Source of the DNA: an uncultured Veillonellaceae bacterium
GTDB lineage: Bacteria > Bacillota > Negativicutes > Veillonellales > Negativicoccaceae
Assembly: GCA_945876385.1 (NCBI GenBank)
Contig: CAMCNU010000001.1
Span: 248,001-312,000, forward strand
Direction of reading: 5' to 3'
Length of the DNA stretch: 64,000 nt
In this document: one piece after another, positions 43,508 through 52,901 of the stretch
How the letters are laid out: each line of letters starts with the position of its first letter
Position numbering within the stretch: position 1 is the first letter of the stretch
The notes under the pieces: model-generated
Told to the model about the DNA's origin: nothing
The model's database searches: none
What the model saw: the letters and a program-made list of their open reading frames with translations, nothing else
Program-made: the position numbers and the translations under genes

Positions 43508-44138
43508 GATGATGTACCTCCTCACAAATATACTTTTTGAACACCGTATTAATTCGTTCCCGATTTCTTGCCAACTTGCAACGCTCCGCCATCATAATGG
43601 CACGTACTTTGTCTACCGCGTCCGGCAACTCATCATTGACAACAATATAATCATATTGATGCGCCAGCGCCAATTCATCCGTGACCTTCTCCAACCGTCT
43701 GCGGATGACCTCTTTTGAGTCCGTATCCCGCGTATACAACCGATACGACAGTTCGGCCAAAGACGGCGGCACAATATAGACGAAGATACCTTGCGGATAC
43801 TTTGACTTGACCTGCATGGCTCCTTGAATATCAATCTCCAACAACACCGTATGTCCCTGTGCAACCAAGTCCAGCACCTGCTTTTTCGGTGTGCCGTAAT
43901 AATTATCATACACTTTGGCATATTCCAAAAAAGCGTCCGCTTTAATCATTTCACGAAATTTTTGTTCACCGGTAAAAAAATAACTGACTCCGTCGATTTC
44001 CCCCGTCCGCGGTGCCCTGGTCGTTGCGGAAACGGAGTAGCATATCTCCGGATGCAACTTGCGCAATGCATTACAAATCGTTCCCTTGCCGGCCCCCGAC
44101 GGTCCCGATACGACTAGTAGGATTCCTTCATCCGTCAT
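43497..44138 (-). CDS. gmk: Guanylate kinase
   Basis: Phosphorylates GMP to GDP. 213 residues; P-loop VSGPSGAGKGTI, SATTRAPRTGEIDGVSYFF (GMP binding) and LLEIDIQGAMQVK. ATG 44138 follows GGAGG. It lies 20 nt after remA. The run gmk-rpoZ-coaBC-priA-def-fmt-rsmB is conserved in Firmicutes, here with metK inserted. Confidence 0.96.
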   Translation of the reverse strand: MTDEGILLVVSGPSGAGKGTICNALRKLHPEICYSVSATTRAPRTGEIDGVSYFFTGEQKFREMIKADAFLEYAKVYDNYYGTPKKQVLDLVAQGHTVLLEIDIQGAMQVKSKYPQGIFVYIVPPSLAELSYRLYTRDTDSKEVIRRRLEKVTDELALAHQYDYIVVNDELPDAVDKVRAIMMAERCKLARNRERINTVFKKYICEEVHHHDD

Positions 44139-44158
44139 AGTACCTCCACCATCATGAC

Positions 44159-44422
44159 TTATTCGTCTTCACTCCACAAGGACCGTTCGGACAAACGGTT
44201 TGCGATTGTTTCCGGCTGAATGGCCGATAAAATAATCTGCCCGCTGTCCATCACCAGCACGGCGCGTGTTTTGCGTCCGTATGTCGCGTCGATTAACACG
44301 CCGCTCTCTCTGGATTCTTGGATTCTTCGCTTAATCGGTGCCGAATCCGGACTGATAATCGCCATAATCCGCCCGGCGGATACCATATTCCCAAACCCGA
44401 TATTCACTAACGTAATATCCAC
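44159..44422 (-). CDS. remA: RemA-like regulator (DUF370)
   Basis: An 87-residue member of the RemA family, a DNA-binding regulator of matrix and osmoprotection genes in B. subtilis. [30 protein letters not shown] and [22 protein letters not shown] are diagnostic. The start is taken as GTG 44422, 9 nt after AAAGGAG and in line with family N-termini; ATG 44431 sits on top of that element. It starts 1 nt after the dapF stop. Its targets here are unknown. Confidence 0.88.
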   Translation of the reverse strand: MDITLVNIGFGNMVSAGRIMAIISPDSAPIKRRIQESRESGVLIDATYGRKTRAVLVMDSGQIILSAIQPETIANRLSERSLWSEDE

Positions 44423-44423
44423 G

Positions 44424-45278
44424 TTATGCATCTCCTTTGCTCCCCTTGATGATGCCGTCATACACATGTACGGCAGGGCCTGTCATATAAACCGGACAAC
44501 CGTTACCCTTCCATTCGATTGCCAATGTGCCGCCGTCTAAAAGCACCGTCGCACGCGTCGAGACCAATCCGTTTTGCACGGCGGCAACCATTGCCGCACA
44601 TGCACCGGTACCGCAAGCCTTGGTAATGCCGACGCCGCGCTCCCATACCCGCATCCGCAAGCCGGACGGTACGACCTCGACAAACTCCGCATTGGTCCGG
44701 TGGCGAAATACGGCCGCGGTCTCCACCTGCGGACCCCAGCGCTCCAGCGGAACACTGTCGACATCCGTCACAAACGTAACCGCATGCGGATTCCCCATGG
44801 ACACGCCGGTGAATGGCAAAACGCTGTTATCCACCGTAATCGGAATCGATTGCGCCAGTGCCTCGCCGTCATCATCAATCCCCACATCCCTGCGTCGCAA
44901 TCCGGGGATACCCATATTGACACGAACGGCCATCTCATCTTGGCCGTTCATTCGACAAAGCATCGCTTCCAGCGTCCCCGCCGATGTATCAATTCGCAAC
45001 GACGGAGCATCTGCATTTTCCGGCGCCAGCATCTTAGCCACACAGCGCAACGCATTGCCGCACATCTCCGCAATCGTTCCGTCCGCATTGTAGATTTCCA
45101 TCGCGGCGATGGCCTCGCTCGTACGCGGCGGTAAAATCCGCACTACGCCGTCCGCACCGATTCCGACGTGTCTGTCGCACATCGCCACCACAGCGACTGC
45201 GGTAAGGGCGATATTCTTCTTCCGACAATCCAGCAGAATAAAATCATTCCCCAGACCGTGCCATTTCATAAATTCCAC
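44424..45278 (-). CDS. dapF: Diaminopimelate epimerase
   Basis: A PLP-independent epimerase turning LL- into meso-diaminopimelate for lysine and peptidoglycan. 284 residues; the two catalytic cysteines lie in [16 protein letters not shown] and [11 protein letters not shown]; the start [11 protein letters not shown] is canonical. GTG 45278 follows AGGAGG by 7 nt. It is distant from dapB-asd-dapA in this genome segment. Confidence 0.95.
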   Translation of the reverse strand: MEFMKWHGLGNDFILLDCRKKNIALTAVAVVAMCDRHVGIGADGVVRILPPRTSEAIAAMEIYNADGTIAEMCGNALRCVAKMLAPENADAPSLRIDTSAGTLEAMLCRMNGQDEMAVRVNMGIPGLRRRDVGIDDDGEALAQSIPITVDNSVLPFTGVSMGNPHAVTFVTDVDSVPLERWGPQVETAAVFRHRTNAEFVEVVPSGLRMRVWERGVGITKACGTGACAAMVAAVQNGLVSTRATVLLDGGTLAIEWKGNGCPVYMTGPAVHVYDGIIKGSKGDA

Positions 45279-45300
45279 GTCAAAACCTCCTATTTTTACT

Positions 45301-45309
45301 ATTTTACCA
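45301..45309 (-). promoter_or_regulatory. Candidate extended -10 promoter for dapF-remA-gmk
   Basis: On the minus strand TGG then TAAAAT (45306-45301), 23 nt upstream of the dapF start codon. The -35 candidate CTGCAG is weak. Confidence 0.45.
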
Positions 45310-45392
45310 CATTTGTCCCGCACCTGCAGGTATTTTCTCGACGGAAGTCACGCGACATCTTCCCTGCGCAAACACCGACCGCGATTTTTTTG

Positions 45393-45398
45393 TATAAT
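45393..45398 (+). promoter_or_regulatory. Candidate -10 element for rqcH
   Basis: Perfect TATAAT in the divergent gap, without a clear -35. The rqcH Shine-Dalgarno AAAGAAGG follows at 45453-45460. Confidence 0.5.
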
Positions 45399-45465
45399 AC
45401 AATTATTAATCCACATGCACAATACGGTCTCACCCTAATCGGCAAGACCCGGAAAGAAGGTTCCT

Positions 45466-47166
45466 ATGAATATTGAAAGCTGCGTATTCCGGCGTTGGTC
45501 ACAGTGGGCACAATCACTGCTCGAAAGCCGCGTATTGCAAATACGCCAGAAAGATATTTTCCGCTTTGAACTCCTGCTCCACACACATACGAGTCCGCAT
45601 TCCCTGGCGCTCTTTCTCCGCCCCCTGCCGTTGCTCTGCGCAACTGACGAAAAAATCTCCGGTGAAAATGAAATCCCCGGACGCTTTTGTATGTCACTGC
45701 GCAAATACCTGGTCGGTGCACAACTCACCGCCGTCACCCAAGTGCATGCCGACAAAGTCATGCGATTGGATTTCTCTCGGATCGAAGACAGTGGCAAAAT
45801 TATCACGAGAGCACTGTATATCGAGCTGATTCCGGCCATGCCCAATCTGATTCTGACGCAAGCCGAGCGGATACTGGATGTACTCACTTCCCGCGACTTG
45901 CCGAACCGCACATTGCGACCGCAAGAACGCTACCTATTACCGTTGCACAGCGAGAAAATGGATTGGACGGAATTTACGCCGGACGAACTCCGATCGCTCT
46001 TGTCTGCACATGCCGATGCCCCCGTCCGGCACTCACTGTTGTCGCTGTTCAACGGCCTCTCCCGGCCTCTCTTGAGCGCGCTGGCCACTGCGGCCGCTGC
46101 CGATTTGGCGCAAGTCACATGGCACACCCTATCACCCGCGAGTCAAGCGGCCATGCTGCATCGGTTGCAGGAATGGCAACAAGAACTCCATACCGACAAA
46201 TGCATATACCTCTACCGGCAAGACAATAAAAAATGGTGCTCTCCGTTCAGCCTGCCGACAGTGACTGCGCAGGAAACCTGTGCGGATGCCAATGAGGCCT
46301 TATTACGAATTGCCCGGCAAGCGGAACGCACGGACTCTTATAAACAATCCGCACTGCGCAAACGAATCGATACACTGTACAAACACGCCCGGCGAAAATA
46401 TCAGAAAATGACGCAAGAAAAAGACGAAACCGCGCAACGGGATGAAGCCAAACAATACGGTGACTTGCTTGCGATTTATGCCTACTTGCCGCCCACCTAC
46501 GAATCTTCCGTCACCGTCGCCAACCTGCTCTTGCCCGACACGCCGCCGATTACGATTCCGATTACCCCCGGCGAAAGCATGTCACAAAACAGCCAGCGCT
46601 ATTATCGCCAGTATGCCAAGCTCAAACGGCGCGCGGAAAGGATTGACGAACGCTTGCACGTCGTACACCAAGAATGTGAATATCTGGCATCACTGCGGTA
46701 TTTTCTCGGCGAAACGCTCACTCCTAGCGAGCTCGATGAAATCACAGACGAAATCAATCGCCAATACCCCGTCGCATCTCGCACGCGCCCACAGCCGCCT
46801 GCGGCATCGGATATCACCTATATCCACTACGACGGATTCAAAATCGGCATCGGCAAAAACAACACCCAAAACGACCGGCTCACCATGAAAATCGCCGGTC
46901 CCCAAGACCTGTGGTTTCATGCCCGCGAAATCCCCGGATCGCATGTCATTTTATTTGCCGCCCCGGGCAATCAATTCACCGAAGAGGCCATCTCCTACGC
47001 CGCTGCTCTTGCCGCCGGTCACTCCCGCGCCAAACACGACACCAAAGTTGCTGTCGACTACACACTGAAAAAGCACGTCAAAAAACCGAACAACGCCGCC
47101 CCCGGATTTGTCCGCTACCAACACCAGCATACGCTGACAGTTGCGCCGATAAGCTTACCGACATAA
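45466..47166 (+). CDS. rqcH: Ribosome-quality-control factor RqcH (NFACT family)
   Basis: A 566-residue NFACT protein that, with 50S subunits stalled by an obstructed peptide, recruits Ala-tRNA and adds C-terminal alanine tails. Order: NFACT-N domain (about 1-210), helical middle with coiled coil, NFACT-R domain with the hallmark IGKNNTQNDRLTMKIAGPQDLWFH and IPGSHVIL. The N-terminal Asp-Arg pair needed in B. subtilis aligns with Asp96-Lys97 (HADKVMRLDF). It is divergent from dapF and ends at a terminator. Older annotation: fibronectin-binding protein. Confidence 0.9.
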   Translation: MNIESCVFRRWSQWAQSLLESRVLQIRQKDIFRFELLLHTHTSPHSLALFLRPLPLLCATDEKISGENEIPGRFCMSLRKYLVGAQLTAVTQVHADKVMRLDFSRIEDSGKIITRALYIELIPAMPNLILTQAERILDVLTSRDLPNRTLRPQERYLLPLHSEKMDWTEFTPDELRSLLSAHADAPVRHSLLSLFNGLSRPLLSALATAAAADLAQVTWHTLSPASQAAMLHRLQEWQQELHTDKCIYLYRQDNKKWCSPFSLPTVTAQETCADANEALLRIARQAERTDSYKQSALRKRIDTLYKHARRKYQKMTQEKDETAQRDEAKQYGDLLAIYAYLPPTYESSVTVANLLLPDTPPITIPITPGESMSQNSQRYYRQYAKLKRRAERIDERLHVVHQECEYLASLRYFLGETLTPSELDEITDEINRQYPVASRTRPQPPAASDITYIHYDGFKIGIGKNNTQNDRLTMKIAGPQDLWFHAREIPGSHVILFAAPGNQFTEEAISYAAALAAGHSRAKHDTKVAVDYTLKKHVKKPNNAAPGFVRYQHQHTLTVAPISLPT

Positions 47167-47189
47167 AACGCCGAAAGGCGTTTTTTTAT
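47166..47189 (+). terminator. Terminator after rqcH
   Basis: A 7-bp stem (47166-47172 with 47177-47183), GAAA loop and a run of T's. Confidence 0.88.
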
Positions 47190-47202
47190 TAAAAGCGGCA
47201 AC

Positions 47203-47232
47203 AAAAAATACATCCAAGTATCTTGGATGTAT
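47203..47232 (-). terminator. Terminator of the tRNA cluster
   Basis: An 11-bp perfect stem (47232-47222 with 47218-47208), 3-nt loop and a U run on the minus strand, about 50 nt after the tRNA-Leu 3' end. Confidence 0.85.
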
Positions 47233-47279
47233 GGCCTGCTTTATTAATGGACTAAACATAAGTTTAACGTATCTGCTGT

Positions 47280-47368
47280 TGGTGCCGAGGACCGGAATCG
47301 AACCGGTACGAATTTCTCAATTCGACGGATTTTAAGTCCGTTGCGTCTGCCTGTTCCGCCACCCCGGC
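47280..47368 (-). tRNA. tRNA-Leu (TAA)
   Basis: A class II tRNA of 89 nt with a long variable arm. The acceptor pairs GCCGGGG with CCTCGGC, the anticodon loop is CTTAAAA (anticodon TAA), the T-loop is GGTTCGATTCC, and the CCA end is encoded. Last of five tRNA genes on one transcript. Confidence 0.95.
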
Positions 47369-47379
47369 GAATGAAAAAG

Positions 47380-47454
<75 letters not shown>

Positions 47455-47458
47455 ACAA

Positions 47459-47533
47459 TGGAGCGGAAAACGAGATTCGAACTCGCGACCCTCGCCTTGG
47501 CAAGGCGATGCTCTACCACTGAGCTATTTCCGC
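47459..47533 (-). tRNA. tRNA-Gly (GCC)
   Basis: 75 nt with encoded CCA. Acceptor GCGGAAA, anticodon loop TTGCCAA (anticodon GCC), U at position 73 as in bacterial glycine tRNAs. Confidence 0.95.
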
Positions 47534-47537
47534 ATAA

Positions 47538-47613
<76 letters not shown>

Positions 47614-47626
47614 AATCATAAAAAAA

Positions 47627-47702
47627 TGGCGACCCGGATCGGATTTGAACCGACGATCTCCGCCGTGACAGGGCGGCATGTTAACCGCTACACCACCGGG
47701 CC
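47627..47702 (-). tRNA. tRNA-Asp (GTC)
   Basis: 76 nt with encoded CCA. Acceptor GGCCCGG with a G-T pair, anticodon loop CTGTCAC (anticodon GTC), G at position 73. First gene of the cluster. Confidence 0.95.
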
Positions 47703-47720
47703 GCAATTTGTTACTATCAC

Positions 47721-47749
47721 AGTATAGCGATTTTACACTATTCTGTCAA
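47721..47749 (-). promoter_or_regulatory. Strong promoter of the tRNA cluster
   Basis: On the minus strand TTGACA (47749-47744), 17-nt spacer, TATACT (47726-47721), about 20 nt upstream of tRNA-Asp. The next 128 nt up to the trkH stop hold nothing I can recognise. Confidence 0.88.
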
Positions 47750-47877
47750 GTTGTCGCCGTGTCGGCGGAATGAAAACCGCGCCCAACGCCGCAGTTGCTT
47801 TCATTGCAGGGCCGTCTCGATATTCTCGGGCGAGTGAGTACGCATTCACCCGCATTTCCCGATGTCAAGTGGATTAT

Positions 47878-49353
47878 TCAAGAGCGCACTTTGTCTTTCT
47901 GCCAAAACGGCCGCCAAAAGCCGGGATGCAACATGACCAGCAAGGTAAACAATTCCAACCGTCCGAGCAGCATATCCACCACGAATACCCCCTTCGCAAA
48001 AGGATGTACAAACGCAAATGAATCAGTCGGCCCCAGTTCTCCGAACGCCAGGCCGACATTGCCTAAAATACCGGCGACAGAAGTCAGCGCCACGTCTGTT
48101 TCCATCCCCGCCAGGGAAACCAGCATGACCGACACCAAGTAGACTAATAAATACATCACAAAAAACAGCAATGTCCCCGTCAACTCTTTCGAGGATACCG
48201 GCTTGCCGTTGTGTTTGACGACCTTGACCATGCCCGGATGAACCAATTGCTGTAAGTACACTCCGACCGCTTTCACAATCAAAATGTACCGCATCACCTT
48301 AATCGCCCCGGTTGTCGAACCGGAGCAGCCGCCGATAAACATCGCCATGAACAATATCACCCTGGCAAAAGGCGGCCATAAGTCATAATCGGTCACAGCA
48401 AATCCTGACCCGGTCTGCACGGACACCATGGTAAAAAGCGAATCCATCAGCGACTTCGCTGAGCCTACACCGTTGATGAGGTACAGCGTCAACACAATCA
48501 TCGCCGTTCCCCCCGCCAAAATCGCGATGTAGACGCGGAACTCGAGATCTTGCCAAACCAATCGGACGCCTTTTCTTGACGCCAAATAGTATAAACCGAA
48601 GTTCCCGCCGGAGACAATCATAAACAGCACCATGGCCAGCTGCACTGCATAATTGTCGGCATAGACAAAAGCACCGTCTGCGCTCGGTGTAAAACCGCCT
48701 GTCGCAATAATCGACATGCCGTAATTTAAGGCGTCAAACGGTGTCATCCCCACCGCCCACAAGACGACGATAAAGGTCAACGACAATAAAAGATACAACC
48801 GCCAAAGAGTTTTCGCGTATTCCCGAATGCGCGGCATCACTTGCCCGTAACCGTTGACAGCCGCTTCGGCATGAAACAAGTGCGAGGCTTCCATTCCCAA
48901 ACTCTTCAAAAACGCCAGCATCAAAATGATGATTCCCATACCGCCAAACCAATGGGTCATACTGCGGTACAGAAGTAATGATTGCGGCACGCTGTCCAGT
49001 CCAACGATGACGGTCGCCCCGGTCGCTGTAAACCCCGAGGTCGACTCAAACAACGCATCCACAAACGCGGGCAGGTATCCGCCTAGGTAATACGGCAACG
49101 CTCCCAAAAAAGAAGCAAAAATCCACGCAAACGACACAATCACGAAACCTTGGCTCAGACTGATAGAGAGACCGTTTTCGCCGCATTTTTTCAGTACAAC
49201 GCCCAGGCAAGCTGTGATTGCCGCCGTGCATAACAACGACCATATCTGCTCGCCGATGACAAGTCCGTATAAAAACGGAATCACCATCCCGACCGAAAAC
49301 AGGATAACGATTTGCCCTAGAAAATGACAAACCACCCGTAGCTTGGTATTCAT
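47878..49353 (-). CDS. trkH: Potassium uptake channel subunit TrkH
   Basis: A polytopic membrane protein of 491 residues with four pore repeats. Selectivity-filter segments are visible: TSGFTATGATV, IATGGFTPS, VQTGSGFAV and ILGNVGLAFGE. Together with TrkA, encoded 1 nt upstream on the same transcript, it forms a K+ uptake system driven by ion gradients and gated by nucleotides. The length and repeats suit TrkH rather than the slightly shorter KtrB. Confidence 0.93.
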   Translation of the reverse strand: MNTKLRVVCHFLGQIVILFSVGMVIPFLYGLVIGEQIWSLLCTAAITACLGVVLKKCGENGLSISLSQGFVIVSFAWIFASFLGALPYYLGGYLPAFVDALFESTSGFTATGATVIVGLDSVPQSLLLYRSMTHWFGGMGIIILMLAFLKSLGMEASHLFHAEAAVNGYGQVMPRIREYAKTLWRLYLLLSLTFIVVLWAVGMTPFDALNYGMSIIATGGFTPSADGAFVYADNYAVQLAMVLFMIVSGGNFGLYYLASRKGVRLVWQDLEFRVYIAILAGGTAMIVLTLYLINGVGSAKSLMDSLFTMVSVQTGSGFAVTDYDLWPPFARVILFMAMFIGGCSGSTTGAIKVMRYILIVKAVGVYLQQLVHPGMVKVVKHNGKPVSSKELTGTLLFFVMYLLVYLVSVMLVSLAGMETDVALTSVAGILGNVGLAFGELGPTDSFAFVHPFAKGVFVVDMLLGRLELFTLLVMLHPGFWRPFWQKDKVRS

Positions 49354-49354
49354 A

Positions 49355-50698
49355 TTACCCTTTCATAAAATGCAGGACAGCGTCCCGATTTTCCGGCAAT
49401 GTAAAAATAACGATACGATCGCCTTCCTGGCAGACGGTAGAACCGTTCGGCACAATCGTTTCCTCACCGCGAACGACCGCGCCGAGCAAAGTAGAGCCCG
49501 GGATATTCACTTGCGACAGCATCCGTCCGACCAAGGGGTTATGGATACTGAGCTCCAACTCCAGCGCTTCCGCTTTGGAGTTCTCAAAACTGCTTACTGT
49601 CAGCAAATCTCCTTTGCGAATTTGACGCAGTATCTCGGTTGAGGTCACCAGCCGCGGTGAAAAGACTACGTCAACTCCCACTTGTTCCATCAAGGGAATG
49701 TATTCAGGTCGCCCCACACGTACAAACGCTTTGGCGACACCGAAGTGTTTGGCCATCAACGCGACCAGGAGGTTCAGCTTGTCATCATCGGTTAAACACA
49801 CAATCACATCGCTGTCTTCGATTTCCTCACTGCGCAACAAGTCGACATCCGTCCCGTCGCCGTGAATGACAATCGTTTCTTCAACCATTTCCGCCAGCCA
49901 CTCACAACGTTCGAGATCTTTGTCAATCACCTTCACATGATAATTCTCGCTTTCCAGCAACACAGCCAAGTTGCGGCCGATGAGTCCCGCGCCCACCAAT
50001 AAGATGTTTTGCTTTTTGGGGGTCCGTTCCTGTGTGGTAAGACTCGTCTCGATTTCTTTAATCGCCGTGCTCTCACCCAAAAGGAAAATATTGTCGAGCG
50101 GTAAAATCAAATCATCGCCGTTCGGAATAATCATTCTGCCATGACGCAAAATACCGGCCACCAAGATTTTTTCAGGCAAATCGAGATCGCGAATTTTACG
50201 ATTCAAGAGCGACTGATTGTCCTGCGCCTTGATTTCAATCAGACGTGCCTTACCGTTGGCGAAATTTTCTACGTCAAGCACATTCGGCGTTTTCAGTATT
50301 TGCAAGATTTCATGGGCAGTGACCATCTCGGGATTAATCACCAATGTCAGCCCCAAATCCGTCAACACATCGGTCCGCTTTCCGTTGATATATTCATTCG
50401 CCCGGACTCTGGCAATCGTCTGCGTCGCACCGAGTTTTTTGGCCACATAGCAAGCCAATAAATTGACTTCGTCGGCATCGGTCACGGCGACAAACAGTTC
50501 CGTATCACTCATCCCGATACTTTCCAGCAAATCCGGATTGGCCCCGTTACCTTCGACAACCAACACTTCCAAATATTTGCGCAATACTTCGATACGCTCC
50601 GCATCATGCTCAATGACGATGACATCATGATCGTCTTCCGACAATCGCTGCGCCAATGTGTATCCGACCTTGCCGGCTCCGATCAGCACAATTTTCAT
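49355..50698 (-). CDS. trkA: Trk potassium regulator TrkA
   Basis: A 447-residue cytoplasmic gating protein with two tandem RCK units, each an NAD-binding Rossmann domain (IVLIGAGKVGYTLAQRL at the start, ILLVGAGLIGRNLAVLL near residue 230) followed by a TrkA_C domain. The duplicated form is the TrkA type, in contrast to single-unit KtrA. It overlaps cvfB by ATGA. Confidence 0.94.
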   Translation of the reverse strand: MKIVLIGAGKVGYTLAQRLSEDDHDVIVIEHDAERIEVLRKYLEVLVVEGNGANPDLLESIGMSDTELFVAVTDADEVNLLACYVAKKLGATQTIARVRANEYINGKRTDVLTDLGLTLVINPEMVTAHEILQILKTPNVLDVENFANGKARLIEIKAQDNQSLLNRKIRDLDLPEKILVAGILRHGRMIIPNGDDLILPLDNIFLLGESTAIKEIETSLTTQERTPKKQNILLVGAGLIGRNLAVLLESENYHVKVIDKDLERCEWLAEMVEETIVIHGDGTDVDLLRSEEIEDSDVIVCLTDDDKLNLLVALMAKHFGVAKAFVRVGRPEYIPLMEQVGVDVVFSPRLVTSTEILRQIRKGDLLTVSSFENSKAEALELELSIHNPLVGRMLSQVNIPGSTLLGAVVRGEETIVPNGSTVCQEGDRIVIFTLPENRDAVLHFMKG

Positions 50699-51564
50699 TG
50701 CGGGTCAACCTCCTCGACACAAAGCCGTGTCTCCATCCCCTCTTGCGTAACTAAACCTCGACGCATCAGATTACCCAGCGCACGCTTAAAGGCCCCCTTA
50801 CTGATGCCGAAATGCCGGCGAATCACCGCCGCATCCGTTTCGTCGGAATACGGCATCATCCCTCCGCGGGTGCGCAACTCGGTCAAAATCCGCTCCGCAT
50901 CGGACACCATCGCCTTTTCTTTCGGCAGGCGCAGCGAGGCATTAATACGACCGTCATCACGGACGTAGGTAACACGCGCCTTGACGGTCTCGCCAACCAG
51001 TAACGTGCGCGGCCATTCCTCGCGGTGAATTAATCCCAACCACCGTTCCGGAGTAATGCCGAAAGCCCCGACCTCCGTAATATTGTAAACGGACAATACG
51101 ACTTCATCCCCCCGCGTCACCCCGCTTACCGGAAGAGCGATTTCTTGCATGGCGGCATCCACATTCATCGTGACGGCCAGACGTCCGGATTTGTCTTCAT
51201 ACAGTCGCACCCAAACACGTTCTCCCGCCTTCAAACTTCCGCGTTGCTCGGCAAAGGGTAAAAAGATACCGCGTTCCGTCCCCAAATCAACAAACGCACC
51301 GAATTTCGTCGTGTGAAGTATCGGCGCATACGCGATTTGGCCGACATCAATGCGCGGCAGACGCATGCTGGCGGTCAACCGCCCTTTCGTATCATGATAC
51401 AGGAATACGGTAACCCATTCGTCAACCGTAACAGGTGCCGTTTGTTGGTCACGATGCAGTAAGACATCGTCCGTCGTCCGACCGGTTTGGGCATCCAAAA
51501 ATGCCCCCATATCATTCATCCGCGCGACCCGAAGCCGGGTAATGGTGTTTTCCTGAAGGTTCAT
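50695..51564 (-). CDS. cvfB: S1-domain RNA-binding protein CvfB
   Basis: A 289-residue CvfB/YitL protein: several S1-like beta barrels (for example KFGAFVDLGTERGIFLPF) and a C-terminal winged helix (DAAVIRRHFGISKGAFKRALGNLMRRGLV). In S. aureus CvfB influences virulence gene expression and in other species it binds RNA. ATG 51564 is 1 nt after rsfS; upstream in-frame starts lie inside rsfS. Confidence 0.87.
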   Translation of the reverse strand: MNLQENTITRLRVARMNDMGAFLDAQTGRTTDDVLLHRDQQTAPVTVDEWVTVFLYHDTKGRLTASMRLPRIDVGQIAYAPILHTTKFGAFVDLGTERGIFLPFAEQRGSLKAGERVWVRLYEDKSGRLAVTMNVDAAMQEIALPVSGVTRGDEVVLSVYNITEVGAFGITPERWLGLIHREEWPRTLLVGETVKARVTYVRDDGRINASLRLPKEKAMVSDAERILTELRTRGGMMPYSDETDAAVIRRHFGISKGAFKRALGNLMRRGLVTQEGMETRLCVEEVDPQ

Positions 51565-51565
51565 C

Positions 51566-51907
51566 TTATTCGCCTGCTGCCGATGCAAGCGGCGCATCGC
51601 CCCACATCGTGTCCAAATCATAATAATCCCGTTCTTTAGGAATAAAGATATGAACAATAATATCGCCGAAGTCTTGCAAAATCCATTCCCCGTCACGGTA
51701 TCCGTTTTCCCGAAGCAAGGCAATCCCATGCGTTTTCATCAGCGCGGTTACATAATCAGCCACCGCTTGGGCATGTTTCTTGTTTTTGGCATCGGCCAAT
51801 ACAAAATAATCGGCCAGCGAAGTGACTTCCGCCATGTCCAACGCCTTGATGCGGGAACATTTTTTATCTTCCAATAACGCCACCAATTCTTCAATAAGTG
51901 TCTGCAT
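51566..51907 (-). CDS. rsfS: Ribosomal silencing factor RsfS
   Basis: Binds L14 on the 50S subunit and blocks subunit joining under nutrient stress. 113 residues; KALDMAEVTSLADYFVLADAKNKKHAQAVADYV and ENGYRDGEWILQDFGDIIVHIF are the family core. ATG 51907 follows AAGGAGG. Its place near nadD, yqeK and obg is conserved. Confidence 0.94.
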   Translation of the reverse strand: MQTLIEELVALLEDKKCSRIKALDMAEVTSLADYFVLADAKNKKHAQAVADYVTALMKTHGIALLRENGYRDGEWILQDFGDIIVHIFIPKERDYYDLDTMWGDAPLASAAGE

Positions 51908-51917
51908 ATACTCCTCC

Positions 51918-52901
51918 TTAATTTTGCGCCGCATCCGGGCGCAATGTCAACCCGATAATATTTTGCACCGCAATGGGATCAATCCGCCAATAGCCGCCGT
52001 CCTCCGTTGCTATATATTGCCCCGGCGTAATATAGTAGTGCCAATTTTCCTCCGGCAAATTTGTCAAAAAACGTGCCATATCCGCAGCATCTCCGGCACT
52101 GATATTCGTCTCATCCGGATTCCAATCGTAATAGGCATACATATAGTTGACCCATGCATAATGGTGTCGCAACTTCTCCAAATAGGCTTTGATGAGACGT
52201 TGTTGTCGTTGCACCCGTGCCAAACTCGATGTGCCATCTTCACGATAGCGGACATACTCCATACTTTTCTCACCGCTAAGCTCTTGAAATCCCTGCCGCA
52301 GATTGACAACGACACCGGTATCATTATCCCGATACAAATCCCGCTCAACGTAAAAATCGATTTTCCCTCGCGAATTCAACCATTGCGCCGCTGTCGGCAT
52401 GCGCATGACAACATAGTAAGGAATAAAAATATGCAGGGTGCTTTCCACTTTTTCTTTCAGCGCCTGAATACCGCCTGCCTGATAGGCGTTCCCCAGCAAT
52501 TGCGGCGTCTCGTCATAATCTCCCGCTACATTCGTTTCCGGCAATAGGGAAATCAGCGTCACATACTCTTGTTCACGATTTACACTGAGTACTGCCAGGC
52601 CGTCTGCTGCGGGAACCGCCTCCTCATCCAAACCGACAGCGAGAATATAGACCGGTGTGTCCGCCGTACTTTGTGTAACTTTTTTAGTGCCGTTCGGCGA
52701 GTCCGACAAGAGCCCTTTCCACCCCCACCCGATACCGACAATGAGGAGCATCAAGACCAGCAGAAGCAGACACCAACGCAACATCCGGATAAAGATATTT
52801 TTTCTGCGTTTTTTACGCCGCGATCTGCGCGGACGACCTCCGCGTCGCCGGCTGTCCGTATCCGGGCGCGGTGTTTGTTTATCAATCAATGTTCTCTTCA
52901 C
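51918..52901 (-). CDS. LytR-CpsA-Psr (LCP) family protein
   Basis: A membrane-anchored protein of 327 residues. A very basic N-terminus (RRRGGRPRRSRRKKRRK) leads into one transmembrane helix (~42-62), then an extracytoplasmic LCP domain. LCP enzymes attach glycopolymers to the cell wall in Gram-positive bacteria. The domain is divergent: the usual arginine-rich catalytic motifs are only partly visible (RYREDGTSSLARVQRQQRLI). GTG 52901 overlaps yqeK by 20 nt. The polymer it would transfer is unknown. Confidence 0.82.
   Translation of the reverse strand: MKRTLIDKQTPRPDTDSRRRGGRPRRSRRKKRRKNIFIRMLRWCLLLLVLMLLIVGIGWGWKGLLSDSPNGTKKVTQSTADTPVYILAVGLDEEAVPAADGLAVLSVNREQEYVTLISLLPETNVAGDYDETPQLLGNAYQAGGIQALKEKVESTLHIFIPYYVVMRMPTAAQWLNSRGKIDFYVERDLYRDNDTGVVVNLRQGFQELSGEKSMEYVRYREDGTSSLARVQRQQRLIKAYLEKLRHHYAWVNYMYAYYDWNPDETNISAGDAADMARFLTNLPEENWHYYITPGQYIATEDGGYWRIDPIAVQNIIGLTLRPDAAQN

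Noticed and set aside
47750-47877. Possible small gene between the tRNA promoter and trkH
   Set aside because: No frame here has a convincing start, ribosome site or protein-like composition.
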